Source of the DNA: Branchinecta lynchi
Taxonomy: Eukaryota; Arthropoda; Branchiopoda; Anostraca; Branchinectidae
Length of the DNA stretch: 64,000 nt
Direction: 5' to 3'
Assembly (NCBI GenBank): GCA_023053575.1
Contig: JAKZAP010000001.1
Span: 17,500,849-17,564,848 of the forward strand
The translations under genes were made by a program, and so were the position numbers. The notes under the pieces were generated by a model. The model was not told the origin of the DNA and did not search any database. It saw only the letters and a program-made list of their open reading frames with translations. Shown one piece after another: positions 33,101 through 45,934 of the stretch (the stretch's first letter is position 1; each line of letters starts with the position of its first letter).

Positions 33101-35020
33101 CACGCAACGCAAACTTCGCCGATAGCTTCAACGCCTCTATGTATTAAAAAAAAAAAAAAAAGGACATGAGAAGCTTCAAAGTATTATTTTTATTTTGGAA
33201 GACATGGCAGACCATCAGGTCAACCTTCACTTTTATTAGGCTACTTCTTTTGTTCTGGTTAGTTTTCCCACTTTTTAACCAAGATACGTTCAATTTTCGA
33301 ATATTTTTGTGCCTAGCCGCCGCGTCGAAGAGAGGGAAGGACGGACAGAGTCGACAAGAGCTAACAAGAAAATCCTAATTCCTGTGGAAAGTAATGCTAT
33401 TTCTGAAAACGATATTTCTGAGCCATTTCATCGTTAATCATTTCTAATGAGAGCTGGTCTTCAACAGTTACATACCACCACAATTTGAAACGCACGAGTT
33501 TTAAAACAATTAGTGTTGTTAGGATTAAGTAACTTGTTTGCTCAGTTACCCCATTTGTTCCCGGTCCAAAGGGATCATACTATCAATTCTTCCACAGACG
33601 GATGGACAAAGACCACATTTATAAACTTGTGGCTTCGTGGGGATTCCATCCTTTTTCTACCCCAAGATATACGCCCTTCAACGAACCCCCCTCTTCGAAC
33701 AAAAACATCTTATCTCGCTAGTTCACGTCACAACCGCTATCTTCACGAGCCATTCCAAGAAGAAAACAAACTGAGAAATATGACCCAGAGCTCTTCGCTC
33801 CAGGGATGGCAGACTAATCGTTGATTTTGAGATAGGAAATTGAGGCTATATATGTAACGAAGCATTTGCGAAACTATGCTAATCGCAGGGTCGATAATCC
33901 AGGTCCGGATAAGGAATGCTCTAAGCATTGGCAGGGCTGCCGCAAACACCGAGACGACGGGGGGTGGGGTGCGGGTGACTACCGCATCTTTGCTGATTCA
34001 TATTCATTAGCCAAAGCAAACCCAACTGTAACCCGTCAGTACAATCGCATCAGAAATTTAATTCATGGTCAAACGTGTACTGGTTCGAGTTCGTCCGAAC
34101 AGAACATGGTCTTGTCGTGTCTTCCCGTCAGAATCCAAGGCAGAAGGGGTCGACTAAAAAGAGGCACGGCACGGCACGACATTGTGTAGGAGGCACGAGT
34201 ACTAAAAAGAGGCACGGAAACTAAAATGGTCCTTTCAGGCTTCACAGTGAGGGCAGGAACAATGTTCCAACGTGCCTTCTTTTAAGATCTGGCGTTACGA
34301 AATATCACTTACTTGTCTACTTGTACTACCTGCCAATTTCTTTTTATTACTCGTGCCTCCCCCGCCGTGCTGAAAACTTGTTTTCTCCCACCACCACCCT
34401 TAATCGAAAGATTTCCTAATTATTCACTCTAAGGCCAACAGCCAAACTTTCATGGCCGAATTCGAAAGTTTTCCTCAACAGGCCTACAGAGAAATTAAAA
34501 ACTGCTACTTCTATGCGTAGCCATTCAATGGAGCACACATATGTGAAACATATGTGTAAACGTAAACGTAAACGTAAACGGCTGACAGGATGACGCAAAT
34601 ATGTCTACGGCTTACACATATCTGTATCCTAAAAACTGATGATAGACGAATTAGAGAAAGAAATTTCGCCTTTACAGACATACAGGTAAAATCTGAAAAG
34701 ATTTTACACTGTATTCTGATCTCGAACTTTTTCGAGCATTAGTCGTATGTTTACGCAAACGTAGCATGCAGTAGTAACGAATGAATCAATGAATGAACTT
34801 ACTACTGAATACTACTAGTAGCAAACTGGATGCTACTACAGCAAGATTGGATGCTATCGGATACTACTTCGTAAAATTAACCCAGTCGGAGGCATCTTAA
34901 ATCAAAGTATTCATAATACCTTTTCATTCAACTATGACATACAACTACACGGTCAAAGAATTTCATCGGGATGTTCTGAAATAAAACAAACCCTAATGCG
35001 AGTCTGATATTCCCAAAGCA
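33100..35020. other. intronic stretch with simple repeats only
   Basis: It contains an A run at about 33145-33161 and a (gtaaac)n microsatellite at 34556-34580 next to an inverted pair of 'acacatatgtg'. Small 'gaatgaatcaatgaatg' words lie near 34785. No exon or long repeat is recognised. Confidence 0.4.
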
Positions 35021-35023
35021 TAC

Positions 35024-35215
35024 CTCCTTCTCGTGAGTGAAGAAGAGAACAGCGATCTCCAACAGTCGTCTTCGCTGTTCCACTCGGTTGGCGAAGCTCG
35101 ACACGTGAGATTCAAGGTCGCGGGCCACTGCATAAATCTCATTCGGATTGCATTCGCCTGTTTGGGCCAACTCGTCGGCGGCTGCCAACAACTTCTCGGC
35201 ATTTGTGTAGGTATT
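35024..35215 (-). CDS. trio: trio exon 7: NTYTNAEKLL spectrin segment (64 codons)
   Basis: This exon is 192 nt, phase 0. It starts NTYTNAEKLLAAADELAQTG, then ECNPNEIY, and ends RVEQRRRLLEIAV...THEKE. Trio has NTYTNA-KLLEAA-QLAQTGECDPEEIY at this place, so identity is high. The acceptor is TTTTCCAG and the donor GAG|GTATGC. The intron before it is about 11.9 kb, the largest in the window, and holds many mobile elements. Confidence 0.96.
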
Positions 35216-35559
35216 CTGGAAAAAAAGTCCAAGTCAAACATACGACAAGAACGTCAAGTTTTTTCCAGTCACTTGAACCACAACTCTTACAAGAAATGAT
35301 CTTTTCCCTATGAAATGAATCAGAAAACCGTTTTTAGAAATACCATTACTTTCCACCTAAAACTAGCGATTCTCTTGTTAGCGCTTGTCGACTACATCCA
35401 GCCTTCCTGCTCTCCGACGCAGCGGCTGGGCGCAAAAGATTTGAAAACTGAACGTGCCTTGGTCAAAAAGTGGGAAGACTAAGCAAAGAAAAGAAGTAAT
35501 AAACAGAAGATTGCCAGATCTTTATATGTGAAAGAGTTGTCAAGGGACCTTGAAGATTC

Positions 35560-35740
35560 CTGCAAACTTTTCATTGGGTGACGGGAAAACTCGGCAAGGC
35601 TGAAAAAGCGCTAAAAATTCGTAGTTACAAAACGATACAATGGAGAAAGGTGGTGATTTTAGAAGCTTATAATTACAAATGGGAGCTAAGTATTTTATAA
35701 CAGGCAGAATAAGCAAGAGGGGTCCTTTAAGGATCAAACT
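35560..35740. repeat. dispersed repeat Z fragment (inverted)
   Basis: 'aaaggtggtgattttagaa' and 'ggcagaataagcaagag' are the reverse complement of parts of 32960-33090. Confidence 0.5.
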
Positions 35741-35984
35741 GTTTTGTAAGGAATGGTGCAATTCCTTTTCATGTCTTTTCTTTTTTCACGTCTGGCAGAA
35801 GAAATGCCTGTCATCCTGTCTTTCTGCGTCAATCCATTGTCTCTACTAATTCGAAAGCTTGATCAATTCTCCTTTATTGACGCCGGATTCAACCTGGACT
35901 CGAATACTAGCTTAACTAGGCCGAAGTATCTTTCAATATACGAAATCCCGCCCCAATATCATACTTTTTACTGCACTGTAAAAA

Positions 35985-36130
35985 AATATCTTTCAGTATT
36001 TGCTACTGGGATTAATCTTATCTTTATTGAGATAAGATTACCCCTAATTCGGATTAATCTTATCCCAGAGAGAGATAAGATTAATCCCAGTAGCAAATAC
36101 TGCATCCTTATTCGGCGAAACTTTTAGTGT
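35985..36130. mobile_element. short fold-back element
   Basis: The arms are cagtatttgctactggg with 'attaatcttatct' and the exact inverse at 36066-36102. The outer words 'cactgtaaaa' and 'ttttagtgta' give imperfect inverted ends. It resembles a small MITE of about 150 bp and has no ORF. Confidence 0.65.
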
Positions 36131-37500
36131 AGTCAATCAAAATGCATGCAAATTTCTTTGTTCGCAGTCCTTCGGATCAAAAAGATCTGGGGAAGGGATG
36201 GCCCTAGGAAATTCGAAAGTCAGTTGCCGAAGGATAATATAGAAAGAGTAAGGGACGTCGAATTTGAACATTCGAGCGGAGGAGAGACTTCGTGATCCAG
36301 ACAATCGGGTTTTGCAGATATATACTCTCCGCCAGATGCCGTAAGCGTGCATCATCATCCTGATAGACTCATTATCGGATCCAACAAATAACACTTTTAA
36401 CGAAAATTTACCAGATCGTTTGTAAGCTTTCGTTTTTGACCGGACTCCGACAGGACTCAACATCCAAGTCGATTACAAAACGTATTTCCTGATTCTCCAT
36501 GTCTTTTTGTGGTGTTTTCAGCGGATTACGGCCAAAGGTCTGATCCACTGAGCAAACCAAGAAGAGATGTAGGGATTCAGCATTTACACTTACCCCATGT
36601 CAGAGCTCTAATCGACTCTGAGTTAACTTCACTTCTACCAAAATTTCCGTTGCTTGACAGATTACGAACGAAGAACGAAGTTCAGATACGGATAAGGACG
36701 GATCCTTTTAAGGATAAAAGGAAAGGGGTTTTCTCCATTCGAATATATCTTTACAAGCTGGTATATTCTACTTGTTTCTGCCTTGTTCATGACTTTCGTT
36801 CTGCGATGCTTCTTCGGGCAACAATAAACTTGGTTTACGGCCCCGGGATATAATAGTATTTTGATAAAGAAGTTAGATGAGAAGATAGGGTTTCGAGAGC
36901 TGTTCGTGCTCACAAACCACCATCGCTGCACTAAAGAGGCAGGGAACTTTAACTTTTTTCGGAAGAATCTCCTTCTTGGCATTTGCGAGAGTTGGATATT
37001 GCCTCTAGGCTAGTCGTTATTCAATCTAGCTTAGTCCATCTATCTTCACTAACAATCTCTCGGTTTTCCCACATAAAGTTTAGATCGCATTCGCCTGTTC
37101 GGAAATTAAGAAGATACTCAAGCAAGATTTGAGGAACGGAAAAGGGATTTAGCCTATTCTCAACCCAAAACAATTCGACTGAGGTCTACCGAGGAAGTCC
37201 GATTGAAACTTAGCTATTCTCAAACGGTTGCTAACTTTCTCCCGCTTGAATGGCAATAATGCATCTACAGCCCCTAATGAATCGGGCGAAATACGGCAAA
37301 AGCGGGACGGACTGGGGGGGGGGGGGGAGAGGGTCATGTTACCTTATCAATCTGTCACTGTGTCTTACTCGATGTATATGTAGATCGATGGATATTTTAT
37401 TAACACTAAAAGTTCTAATCAAAATGTAACTTACTTATTATTCCTAAATAATTCAATTTGTAAATGAACGAATTTCCACCAACAAAAATTCATCAAACAG
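36130..37500. other. intronic stretch with diverged repeat traces
   Basis: Traces of the 138-bp-unit family are visible ('attcagcatttacacttacccc', 'tctaatcgactctgagtt') around 36400-36700. A G run is at about 37315-37328. Nothing coding is seen. Confidence 0.35.
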
Positions 37501-37632
37501 CCTTTCAGGCTAACTCAATACACCTTAAAATTTAACTGAAACGCCAATTTAATTTATGTGTCATTTAACTGAACACACTGAATTATTTGGACTCCGCAAA
37601 GGGATATTTTTATTGTCCACCCTCTGCTCTAA

Positions 37633-38240
37633 TTATGTATGTATGTATATTCTTTATAACCCGTTACATTCAAACTGAACAAGAACGGAGTAAACCGAAG
37701 AAAAAGAAATAAAGAACAAAAGAGAGAAACGACAAAATGTATACTGCACTACAGATAAAGTAAAACACAAATGGCGAGTTAATCAGTGGTCATCCATTGG
37801 GCACAAAGTACTGGTAACCACGGGTGTGCGGCCGTTCCAGGAACTTTCTGGACTAACTTATCTACAGCCTCGTTGGGTTCTACCAGGCTGAATTTTCTTA
37901 TTTGGGTACCTCCACGGTGGCATTTTTAGCAAATATTTTAGGTAACGAAAATAAAGCGACCGGACTCGAGACTGCTCGGTAGTCGTGAATAGTTTCCAAA
38001 ATGGAGCCAGATATAAAACGTGGGGTAGCGCCACAGCGCTGTAGAGTCTGGCGAGCAGACTGCGTGAAAAGTGGACCATGTTTTTCAAGATCGAAGCGTA
38101 AGCGATTTGAAGTTTCTTCTCCGCGTTTTGTAAAAGGAACACCGAGTCTCTTTTGGGGTCCTTCCTATGGGGACACAAGGGTACGTTATCGGTTCTGTCG
38201 GACAAAGCATAGAGCTACCGAGTTGGACTGGTCTGCACAT
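37633..38240 (-). pseudogene. LINE 3' fragment ('LPPW' family)
   Basis: The minus strand from 38205 reads AYASILKNMVHFSRSLLAR, then ALPHVLYLAPFWKLF, then FRYLKYLLKMPPWRYPNKK, and then goes out of frame. 3' untranslated sequence and a (atac)n tail follow (about 37638-37650). It is the same family as 22222, 56675 and 62050. No RT catalytic motif is present. Confidence 0.78.
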
Positions 38241-38509
38241 TTTGTCTCGATCATGACGTTAAGAATACCTACGGCCATCCCCACAACGTAAATTGTACTA
38301 TGACGCAGGAAATTTAAATCTCAACAACAACGAGGCTTTTCAGTGGGCAGTGGTGAGATTGGTGAAATTGATTCGTGCCTGAACAAACAAAAATCATAAA
38401 CCTTTCTCGTAAGGCATACTACAAAAAATACAAGCGCATAGAGGTACCACAAATAACACGGAAATTCCACTATTTGAAAATTGATTATTCTTGAATAGCG
38501 GAACAACAA

Positions 38510-38610
38510 AGTAACGCATTTTCTGCGGGTCTTCAAGCCAATTTAAGTGAATAAGTGATGGGTAACTAGATCGTCCTATCCAAACCTCTTCGGTTAAACT
38601 TTAAACCAAA
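38510..38610. repeat. dispersed repeat Z fragment
   Basis: 'gtgatgggtaactagat' and 'ttcggttaaactttaaa' match 32918-32965. Confidence 0.5.
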
Positions 38611-39119
38611 CAACGTAGTCAAAACAACAAGTTTTAGGAACAACTAATAACTGAATACCATTTCTCTCGACCTGTCTACCCCAAACCAGGTCCATTCGGT
38701 TAGGCACCGAACGAATATTAGGAGTCGTCACGGGGAATATGTGATTCGTTCATTCGGGCACGGCGACGTTATAATGCCTATATCGTGAAACAAAGCCCAT
38801 TGGGCTACTGCATATAAACAGAGCATGCTACTGGATGTTGCAACTGAACGTCCACTAAAGTTGCAACCCAACGTCCACCAAATCCAAACGATACCCCCCC
38901 CCCCCCCCTCGAAGGATGACCTACAGACGGGAAACATCCGAGTCCACTTGTGTAGGAGTAACCTTCCGAAAGTGGAGCTGCAGTTCCCGCAAAAAAATTA
39001 GTGGAACTGCTCCCCTGGGAACAATCTCGAATTGGAAGCTTGACATTTATATTAAACATCGTCATTCACAACCAGGTGGAAATTCGGGAACAAAAAATAA
39101 CAACTATACAGATCGGAAA

Positions 39120-39421
39120 GGAAAGAAAACTGATTTGATGAAACGAAAGCTTGGCTGCACAACTTCAGATAGTCCTCTCTGCCATGAGCTAGATAACTCC
39201 ACACCGTAGGCTCTGGCTCGAGGACAAGCAAAAATCATAAGAGAAGAGTTCTCGGAGCTTTCCAAAATGTAATGTCATATTCATCAATCCGGCCTAAGGT
39301 CCACACTTTCCGTAAAAACCGCACAGGTTAGACCCTTACCAATTACGAGGAATAAAATGAAATTGGTGACATAGGAAAAAAAAAAAGAGGACAAAACCTA
39401 AGTCTTGCTCTCGCAACACAA
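39120..39421. repeat. right-end fragment of the 3.8-kb hairpin-ended element
   Basis: It is collinear with 16489-16804: 'gatgaaacgaaag', caacttcagatagtcctct, 'tccgtaaaaaccgcacagg', an A run and the terminal ttgctctcgcaacaca. It is followed directly by 138-bp-family text at 39424. Confidence 0.8.
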
Positions 39422-39423
39422 TA

Positions 39424-40030
39424 AAACTTTTACTTTTAACAAATTTTCTAGTTCTGGCCGGATTCTGTGCGATCTATTTGTCCGACGAGAAAACAATTTT
39501 CATATTCGAATTCAAAATGTCCCCTTACCCCCAACTCGGACACATAATCAACTTCAGATAAAACTTTGATTTTTTGACCAATTTTCTTTGCCGGATTCCG
39601 GGTTAACAACCTGTTCGGTGAGAAAATTATTTTCATATTCGGATTCAGCCTGTCTGCGTACCTCTAAATCGGACATCTAATCGACTTCAGACAATTTTAC
39701 TTTTAATAAACTTTCCTTTTTTTTTGGTCGGGTTCCGGGCGAACTACTTGTCCGGCGAGTAAATGGTTTTCATATTCGTGTTCGGCATTGTCTTCTTGCC
39801 CCTTAATCGACTATATCATTAGTTTTTAAAAAATACTTTTTTTGCCCGTAATTTTAAATCCACGGGGCCCATCTACGAACTCGACCTTTCCCCTCGCCTT
39901 TCCCTTGATCCACAGAATCCTCACACCAAGTTTCATCAAAATATCTCATTCCCTTCAAGAGTTATCGTGCTGACAGACGGACAGACAAGTTTTGCGAAGT
40001 CAAAGATATCCCTCCACTTCAGTTTTGGGA
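39424..40030. repeat. 138-bp-unit family, copy 3
   Basis: About four degenerate units are marked by 'ccggattc-gg' and 'tgtccggcgag' phrases. A GACR run follows (gacagacggacagacaag, about 39972) and the end 'agttttgggatcccaac' (about 40024). One end is missing. Confidence 0.7.
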
Positions 40031-40132
40031 TCCCAACAAAAAATTAATGGTAACGGAAGGTGGAAATTTACCCCCCCCCCCCACCCACCCACCGGTCTAC
40101 TTCGCAACTGATAACGTTCCTGTTAATCGAAA

Positions 40133-40440
40133 AATCGATCTTTTCAAGTATTGTTGGGAGACAACTAGAGAAATTACCGATAATACAATAAACTAATACT
40201 GAAGGTCATAATTCTAATAATTTCCCGAGTTCGAATCCTATTCGGGCTTCCACCAGATTATTTGCACCAAAAGAACCCTGGTAGAAATCAATCTTTTCAA
40301 GTATTGCTGGGAGACAACTAGAGAAATTACCGATAATACAATAAACTAATACTGAAGGTCATAATTCTAATAATTCCTATTCGGGCTTCCACCAGATTAT
40401 TTGCATCAAAAGAACCCTGGTCTATTTAGACCCAAGGAGC
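40133..40440. repeat. 153-bp tandem duplication
   Basis: Two units start at about 40133 and 40286. They share ttcaagtattg-tgggagac and 'cttccaccagattatttgca'. The second unit lacks about 14 bp. It contains gttcgaatcct, a box-B-like word, but no tRNA fold. Confidence 0.85.
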
Positions 40441-42560
40441 TTTCCACCACATACCAAAACTGTGCCACTATAATAGAACATAAGAACGTGAACAGAACGA
40501 GGAAGGGCAGGATCCCTGTTCAGAAAGAAAAAAATTAATTCAGCTTATTTGCCAAACCTCCAAACGTATCCATAGACGTGCAACGCCTTACCTTTTTCTT
40601 GACTTTCATTATCCTTGACACAGAAACTGGTCAGTGCCCCTTATCACACCGCTTATACCTTACTAAACTTAGAACCTTAGAAACTTACTTAGAAACCGCA
40701 CAAGAACGAACTAAACACACCGCTGGGAAAGCATTTTGCGACAGAAAAGAATTCGAATTAGGACTTGCTCGATCGAGTGGCAAAAGGAGTCAATTGGAGG
40801 AATAACGAGAGACCGCAGGATTCCAGAGATTCTGAGGCTTCCCTGTAGAAAGGCAGGAAAGTAGTAAGTAGAGTAGGATACCAAACTTCGATGATAGTAC
40901 CCGGAAAAATTCTACGGCAAATCCTGGTTCGCGAACCCGAGTCTTCCTATTCAAGGAATCCAGAGGTAAGAAGAAAACAAGTGGCAAGTCTTTTAAAGCC
41001 TCCCTCGCACTGTTTACTGTTAATGTTACAATTTTTAAAATGGTTAGATACTTCAAAACTAGCCGACTTCAAAAAATTTACTAACGGTTTTGGCTATATC
41101 CTGGCCCGTCTGCTTCTAGCAGAAACAGGGGCAAGTTTGCATAACCATACTTACAACGGAGCTTCTATCAAGCAAGCAGTGGAAGCATAATGCGCATTGA
41201 AAATCGCGAAACAAAGCAAGTGTGAAAATCATTGAGTTTTTGTGTTGTTTTTCATTGTTTTTGTTGGGGGGGGCAAATGTACCGTATGCGAAAAAAGGCA
41301 AGTGTGAAAATCATTGAGTTTTTTGTTGGTTTTTTTTTTGGGGGGGGGACACAATGTACCGTATGAAATTCAGCTCTCTGTGATTAAGAACTAATACAGC
41401 GATATAGAAGTAGGTTGCACTGATTCCTTAAGAACGACCATGAACCCTTGTCGGGCTTCCAGAGGTGCAGCCTCTGGTCAGCGATCGAGATAAGCTGTGG
41501 GTGAACTCTTGTAGAGTCTCTGGCTTATTGGTAGTTGTGGCTGTTGCAACGGCTCACTGGCTGGCATCCCACTGTAACCGACAGACATTCCAAAGGAAAC
41601 ATGACCGTTCCGGTCGCACTCGTTCCTAGGTAGGTAGGACTGTAGGACTGAAAACATGTTGTTACCCCTTTGCCAACCACCTAATCAATGCCAATTGCTA
41701 ATCTTAATGATTCTGAAATGTCCGATTTTCACAGGATCCGCTCGAACTTTCATTTGAGCCAGAATTTGAGCCCTGTATTTCTTCCAAACTGACTACCAGG
41801 CATTTGGGCTGATTCTAACTAAAGCATCCGTTTCGGCCGGATTAAACCATCTATTAGAGGCAAACAAGAACATCATTTCTTGAATCCCTCAAAGTCCAAC
41901 CCTTTTACCACTGTATAACCTGACATCAAGTGCTATAGCAAGTCACTCGATACGTTCGACACATACTTACAGACAAGCCGAGAGAAGAGAGACAAGACAA
42001 CCCTCACTCAAAACTCTCCTTTAACTATAAAATGATATTTTTTTAAGTTTCTGTGGGGCCGGTGGAATCCTTGGGGAAGGCTTCTCAGGTGTCTAAACCC
42101 TACATACGAACACTCCAGCTTCAGCCGAAATTCACAGTAGTCGACAAGAGCTGCGACAGCCAAGCCTCTAAAGCATTGTTCAAATAGGTGTAATAACGCA
42201 TGACACGGCGTATCAAGATTCCGCTTTTCCTCTGGGCGCGATGTAATAAGGTGTATGGAAAATAAACCCGGGTTCTATTTTGGCTTATGCAGAGCCAATG
42301 ACATCGTTTAGCTGGTTCCGCCAGCGGGCCCAGGAAAGGAGCAGCGTCACCAGGGTTGCCATGGGAAGCACTAAAGTTCTATTTTGTTGGAAGCTGAAGC
42401 AACAACTTTTATCAAAAGAACACGTTTTGTTACGTCGAGACTCCTTATTGTCAGTTCGAGGACCACTGCTGTCCATCCGTTAATTTAGTAGTTTTTTACA
42501 ACATAATGGGCGTCAAATTGTACTCGTGTACTTCAAATAGTATGTACTAAGAATTTATGA
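40440..42560. other. intronic stretch, mostly unrecognised
   Basis: Only a short tandem duplication at about 41215-41365 stands out ('gcaagtgtgaaaatcattg' twice, each followed by a G run and 'aatgtaccgtatg'). ORFs at 40578, 40891 and 42280 lack motifs. Confidence 0.4.
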
Positions 42561-42563
42561 TCC

Positions 42564-43011
42564 TTAAAGGACACCTGAACAATGAAACCATACTTGAACA
42601 CACCATGGAGAATGCATTTACAGACATGGACACGGAGAGCACTCTTCTCCTGAGCGTGACGTTTTCAAAATAGGAATGATTGTTTCCGGAGGTTTGCACA
42701 TGCAGAATCCAAGACAAAAAGCGCAATTCATTCAAATCTTGTACAGCACTGGCCGGATCGCATTGGAATTTCTTCTAGATATACGTTTGGGATTATCTGG
42801 TTAAAAAATATTCCAGAAGAAGTGTTGATTGGAGACATTCGTTCATTTCTAAAATTGCTCGGTACTGAAATAAGGACAGATGCAAAATGGAGCAAAAATC
42901 ATAGCTTGGAAACGGTATTTCGTATTTGGATTGGGTTTTCTGCAGGCAATGTTAACGGACGTCATACAGATAAGGATGATACTTGATACTCTTCATTCAG
43001 GTGTCCTTTAA
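42564..43011 (+). mobile_element. 448-bp TTAA-bounded MITE, copy 2
   Basis: It has exactly the same length as copy 1 (30310-30757) and ends TTAAAGGACACCTGAA and TTCAGGTGTCCTTTAA. Interiors are very similar, for example gcaggcaatgttaacg near the right end. The near-identity suggests recent spread. Confidence 0.9.
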
Positions 43012-43481
43012 AGCTCGAAAAATTCTATCAGTGTGGCAACACCGAACGTTTGTACCGATAATAATCTTTTTACTTTCAATTTGAACAAGGGTGTGTATTA
43101 AGACGTAGACATCATGTACAGCGCTATGCAGCTTGTTATTTACCGAGCGTGTTGTTTACCAAGCGAATAGTGCAGGTGAGGTAATTTTAGGTCGTTCTGA
43201 ACCGGTGAAATAGTACAGGTTCCCCATTCGCAGGTGACTCTGAAACAGGTTTTTAGCATTTCCTTAACAATTAATAGGAAAGGCACCTCCGGGTAGAAAA
43301 CAAGTCATGTGAAAATCAGAATTTACCTCCTTAAAAAAACAAAAGGAGAGCCGACAAAAAGGAATGAATGGGAACGACACTCCAACAAATTCTCTTGTTG
43401 ATATGTTCTTATTAACCAATGTAACATTTATTGATAAAACTACACAGGGAAAGCGAGTGATCAAACATCCCCCGGCCCAGG

Positions 43482-43673
43482 CCCGTATCCAGGAATTTAT
43501 TTCGGGGGGGGGGGGGGTGCCTTTCGGGGGGGGGGGGGGGGGGGGTTGCTTGCGGGTCGGACAAAAAAGTACAAAAAAGACATAGATCAGAGGGAAAAGC
43601 CTATAAAAATGATTATTTTTGCATGTTTCGGGGGGTTTAAACCCCCTAACCCCCCTCCCCTGGATACGGTCTT
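43482..43673. mobile_element. G-rich MITE with cccgtatccagg ends
   Basis: Inverted ends 'cccgtatccagg' (43482) and 'cctggatacgg' (43659) enclose two long G runs and a 'ggggtttaaacccc' palindrome. The word gcccagg borders it on both sides (43475-43481 and 43674-43680), a possible 7-bp target duplication. The long G runs make base counts uncertain. Confidence 0.6.
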
Positions 43674-43815
43674 GCCCAGGCCCAGGCATATTTTGCCAAC
43701 TACTCAATGCACTCGTACTAGCTGTGTCAGCATCAGACCTTCCCCTGTCTACAGAAATTCTGGCCATCGACGGGACGACAAGTTCCTGCAGAGCATTTCT
43801 GCTGACTGAACAAGA

Positions 43816-44910
43816 CCAAAGGTTTCGATGGGATCCCACAAATTTAATATACGATACAGACAATTGGGTTTTCTCTTCGCCAGACTCCTTGAATGTCCTT
43901 ACTATTAAAATTTAGAAACAGATTAAGGCCAAATAGCTAATCATCTGAGAAAACCAAGTTCAGATTGGACTCGGCATGTGCGCTTACTCCTTATAAGACA
44001 TACATATTTTGACGAAATTCATCGAAACTTCCTGCCTTACTTCTGCCAAATTTCCGGTTTCAGTTGAATTCCGGGCGAACTGCTTGTCCAGCAAAGAAAT
44101 AAAGCTCAAAAACGAATTCAGCGTATCTCCTTACACCTATAGCGAACATCTAATCAACTTCAAATAAAACTTTAACTTACAACAGATCTTCCGGTTTCAG
44201 ACGGATTCCGGGTGAACTACTTGTCCGGGTAGAAAATGATTTTCAAATAATTTTTTAGCATGTCTTCTTACCCTACAATCGAACACAGATCGAACATCTA
44301 ATCAACTTCAAATAAAATTTTTGCTTTTAACAAACTTTCCGGTTTCGGCCAGATTCTGGGCGAACTACTTGTCCGGCGAGAAAATGGTTTTCATCATCAT
44401 GTTTAGCATGTCTTCTTACCCCTTAATAGACTATCTCATTAGCTGTTCACAAATATTTTGGTTTACACCTTCATCTGAACCCCCTCCCCCACCCTAAATA
44501 TAGGGCTACAGAAACCCATCTATGAACTGACCTTTCCCTTAACCTAGAATACTCACACCAAGTTTCATCAAAATATCTCATTCCCTTCGAAAGTTATCGT
44601 GCTGACAGACGGAAGGACAGACAAATATTCCTTGAGCCCAAGCTGACTTTGAAACATACATTCAAATAATGTACAGACCGGATATGTCAGCTACGATTCT
44701 TCATCAGCGATATTTCGTCCCTTCTTGGCAAGGGTCCTCGTCAGGCTGTCAATCTTCTGGGTCAACGCCAAGAAGGGCCGAAATATCGCTGATGAAGAAT
44801 CGTAGCTGATGTATCCATCATATACACTATTCGAATATACAGACGGACAACTTTTGCGATATCATAGGTCATAGATGTCATAGGTGGGGGGCACTTACGT
44901 TTTGGGATCC
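43816..44910 (-). mobile_element. 138-bp-unit family, copy 4, with nested fold-back element
   Basis: It begins 'aagaccaaaggtttcgatgggatccc' in word order and ends 'cgttttgggatcccaaaa', the inverse of 28130-29352. Units with 'gaactacttgtccggcgag' and 'aacttcaaataaaa' occur about every 138 bp. The GACR run near 44600 is split by a fold-back element (44630-44835). Confidence 0.78.
44630..44835 (-). mobile_element. fold-back element nested in the 138-bp-unit element
   Basis: The left end is attccttgagcccaagctga. The arms carry 'cttcatcagcgatatttcg' and its inverse 'cgaaatatcgctgatgaag'. 'acagacgga' appears on both sides, a possible target duplication within the GACR run. The CTGACGA-hairpin-GAAA core is present in the left arm on the minus strand. 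Confidence 0.8.
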
Positions 44911-45930
44911 CAAAAATACAGGACCGTGGTCGAACACTTGGATACGGACGTCTGACCAAGTATCAAGTACATGTAATTTGATACTGACATTATTTGATAT
45001 TCATGGCATGCAAAACAAGGCCAACACGGCCATACCAAAAGAAAAGCAACATAAGTTTTAGATCTCCTATCCCGCGTTTCGGAAAAATTTGCAAACCGAT
45101 TTGGAAAATTCTAATGACGTCTTATGAGCATTTCCAAATATTAGGGGGGAAGACTAGTAAATAAAACATGGGTTTATTTTCAAAAGTTAGGTGACGTGAA
45201 TAAAAGTGTGTAAAATACATTAAAATTAACGTCACTGAGGGATGGAGGAGCAGCCACAAAATGTACGAAATCTGATTTCATAATTTTTTAAAGGATATAA
45301 AATTATGTTAATTAAAAAAGATGCTACGGGAAAAAGTGAGCATCCCTAAAAGTGGGAACGTGCCGCACTCATACATTCATTCTAACCTTCGAAATCTTCT
45401 TGAACTGAAACTTTAGCAAACTATCGAAAATAATTATTTTCAGGAACACTTCTTCTGAAAGTCTGGATTCTCAAGGACAATCGAGAATTTTTCAGATATT
45501 CAGAAGTCACATTCAAACTGAATTTGAAAGTAGACCGTCAAATAAAACAGCGCCGAGGTTTCTCAAAATTCCCGAAAAATATTCCACCTACGACCCAGAC
45601 ATCATTATCGTAGACCACAAGCGGAAAAGATTTGAATCGCAACTTATTTTATTTTATAGCTCGAAAACGAAAGAAATATGACAGGTGACAAAATTCGGAA
45701 GAACAGCTCTCGACAGCGGGAGGAAACCATCGGAATGTGTATAGAGGGGAATTAGACCTTCATATGGGTTCATGCAACTAAGGATAAGTAGCCCTACCTA
45801 CTGTTCTTCCTGAGAAACTGAATGATATTTTCCCACTTTCTAGTCACTGCAAACTTAAGTAACGAGGTAAGGTAAGGTAAAGAATAAGGTAAAGAAACGA
45901 AAAGAATCTATCTTGATTCTAAGTTCACTT
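44911..45930. other. intronic stretch, nothing recognised
   Basis: An (aggta)-rich word occurs near 45866-45885. No ORF with motifs and no repeat partner was noticed. Confidence 0.35.
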
Positions 45931-45934
45931 ACAC

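Noticed and set aside
40250..40400. tRNA T-arm in 'gttcgaatcct'
   Set aside because: Flanks do not pair as a T stem and there is no box A at the right distance.
43264..43863. 199-codon minus-strand ORF
   Set aside because: It spans a G-rich MITE with proline runs from homopolymers, has no domain, and its frame depends on uncertain homopolymer lengths.
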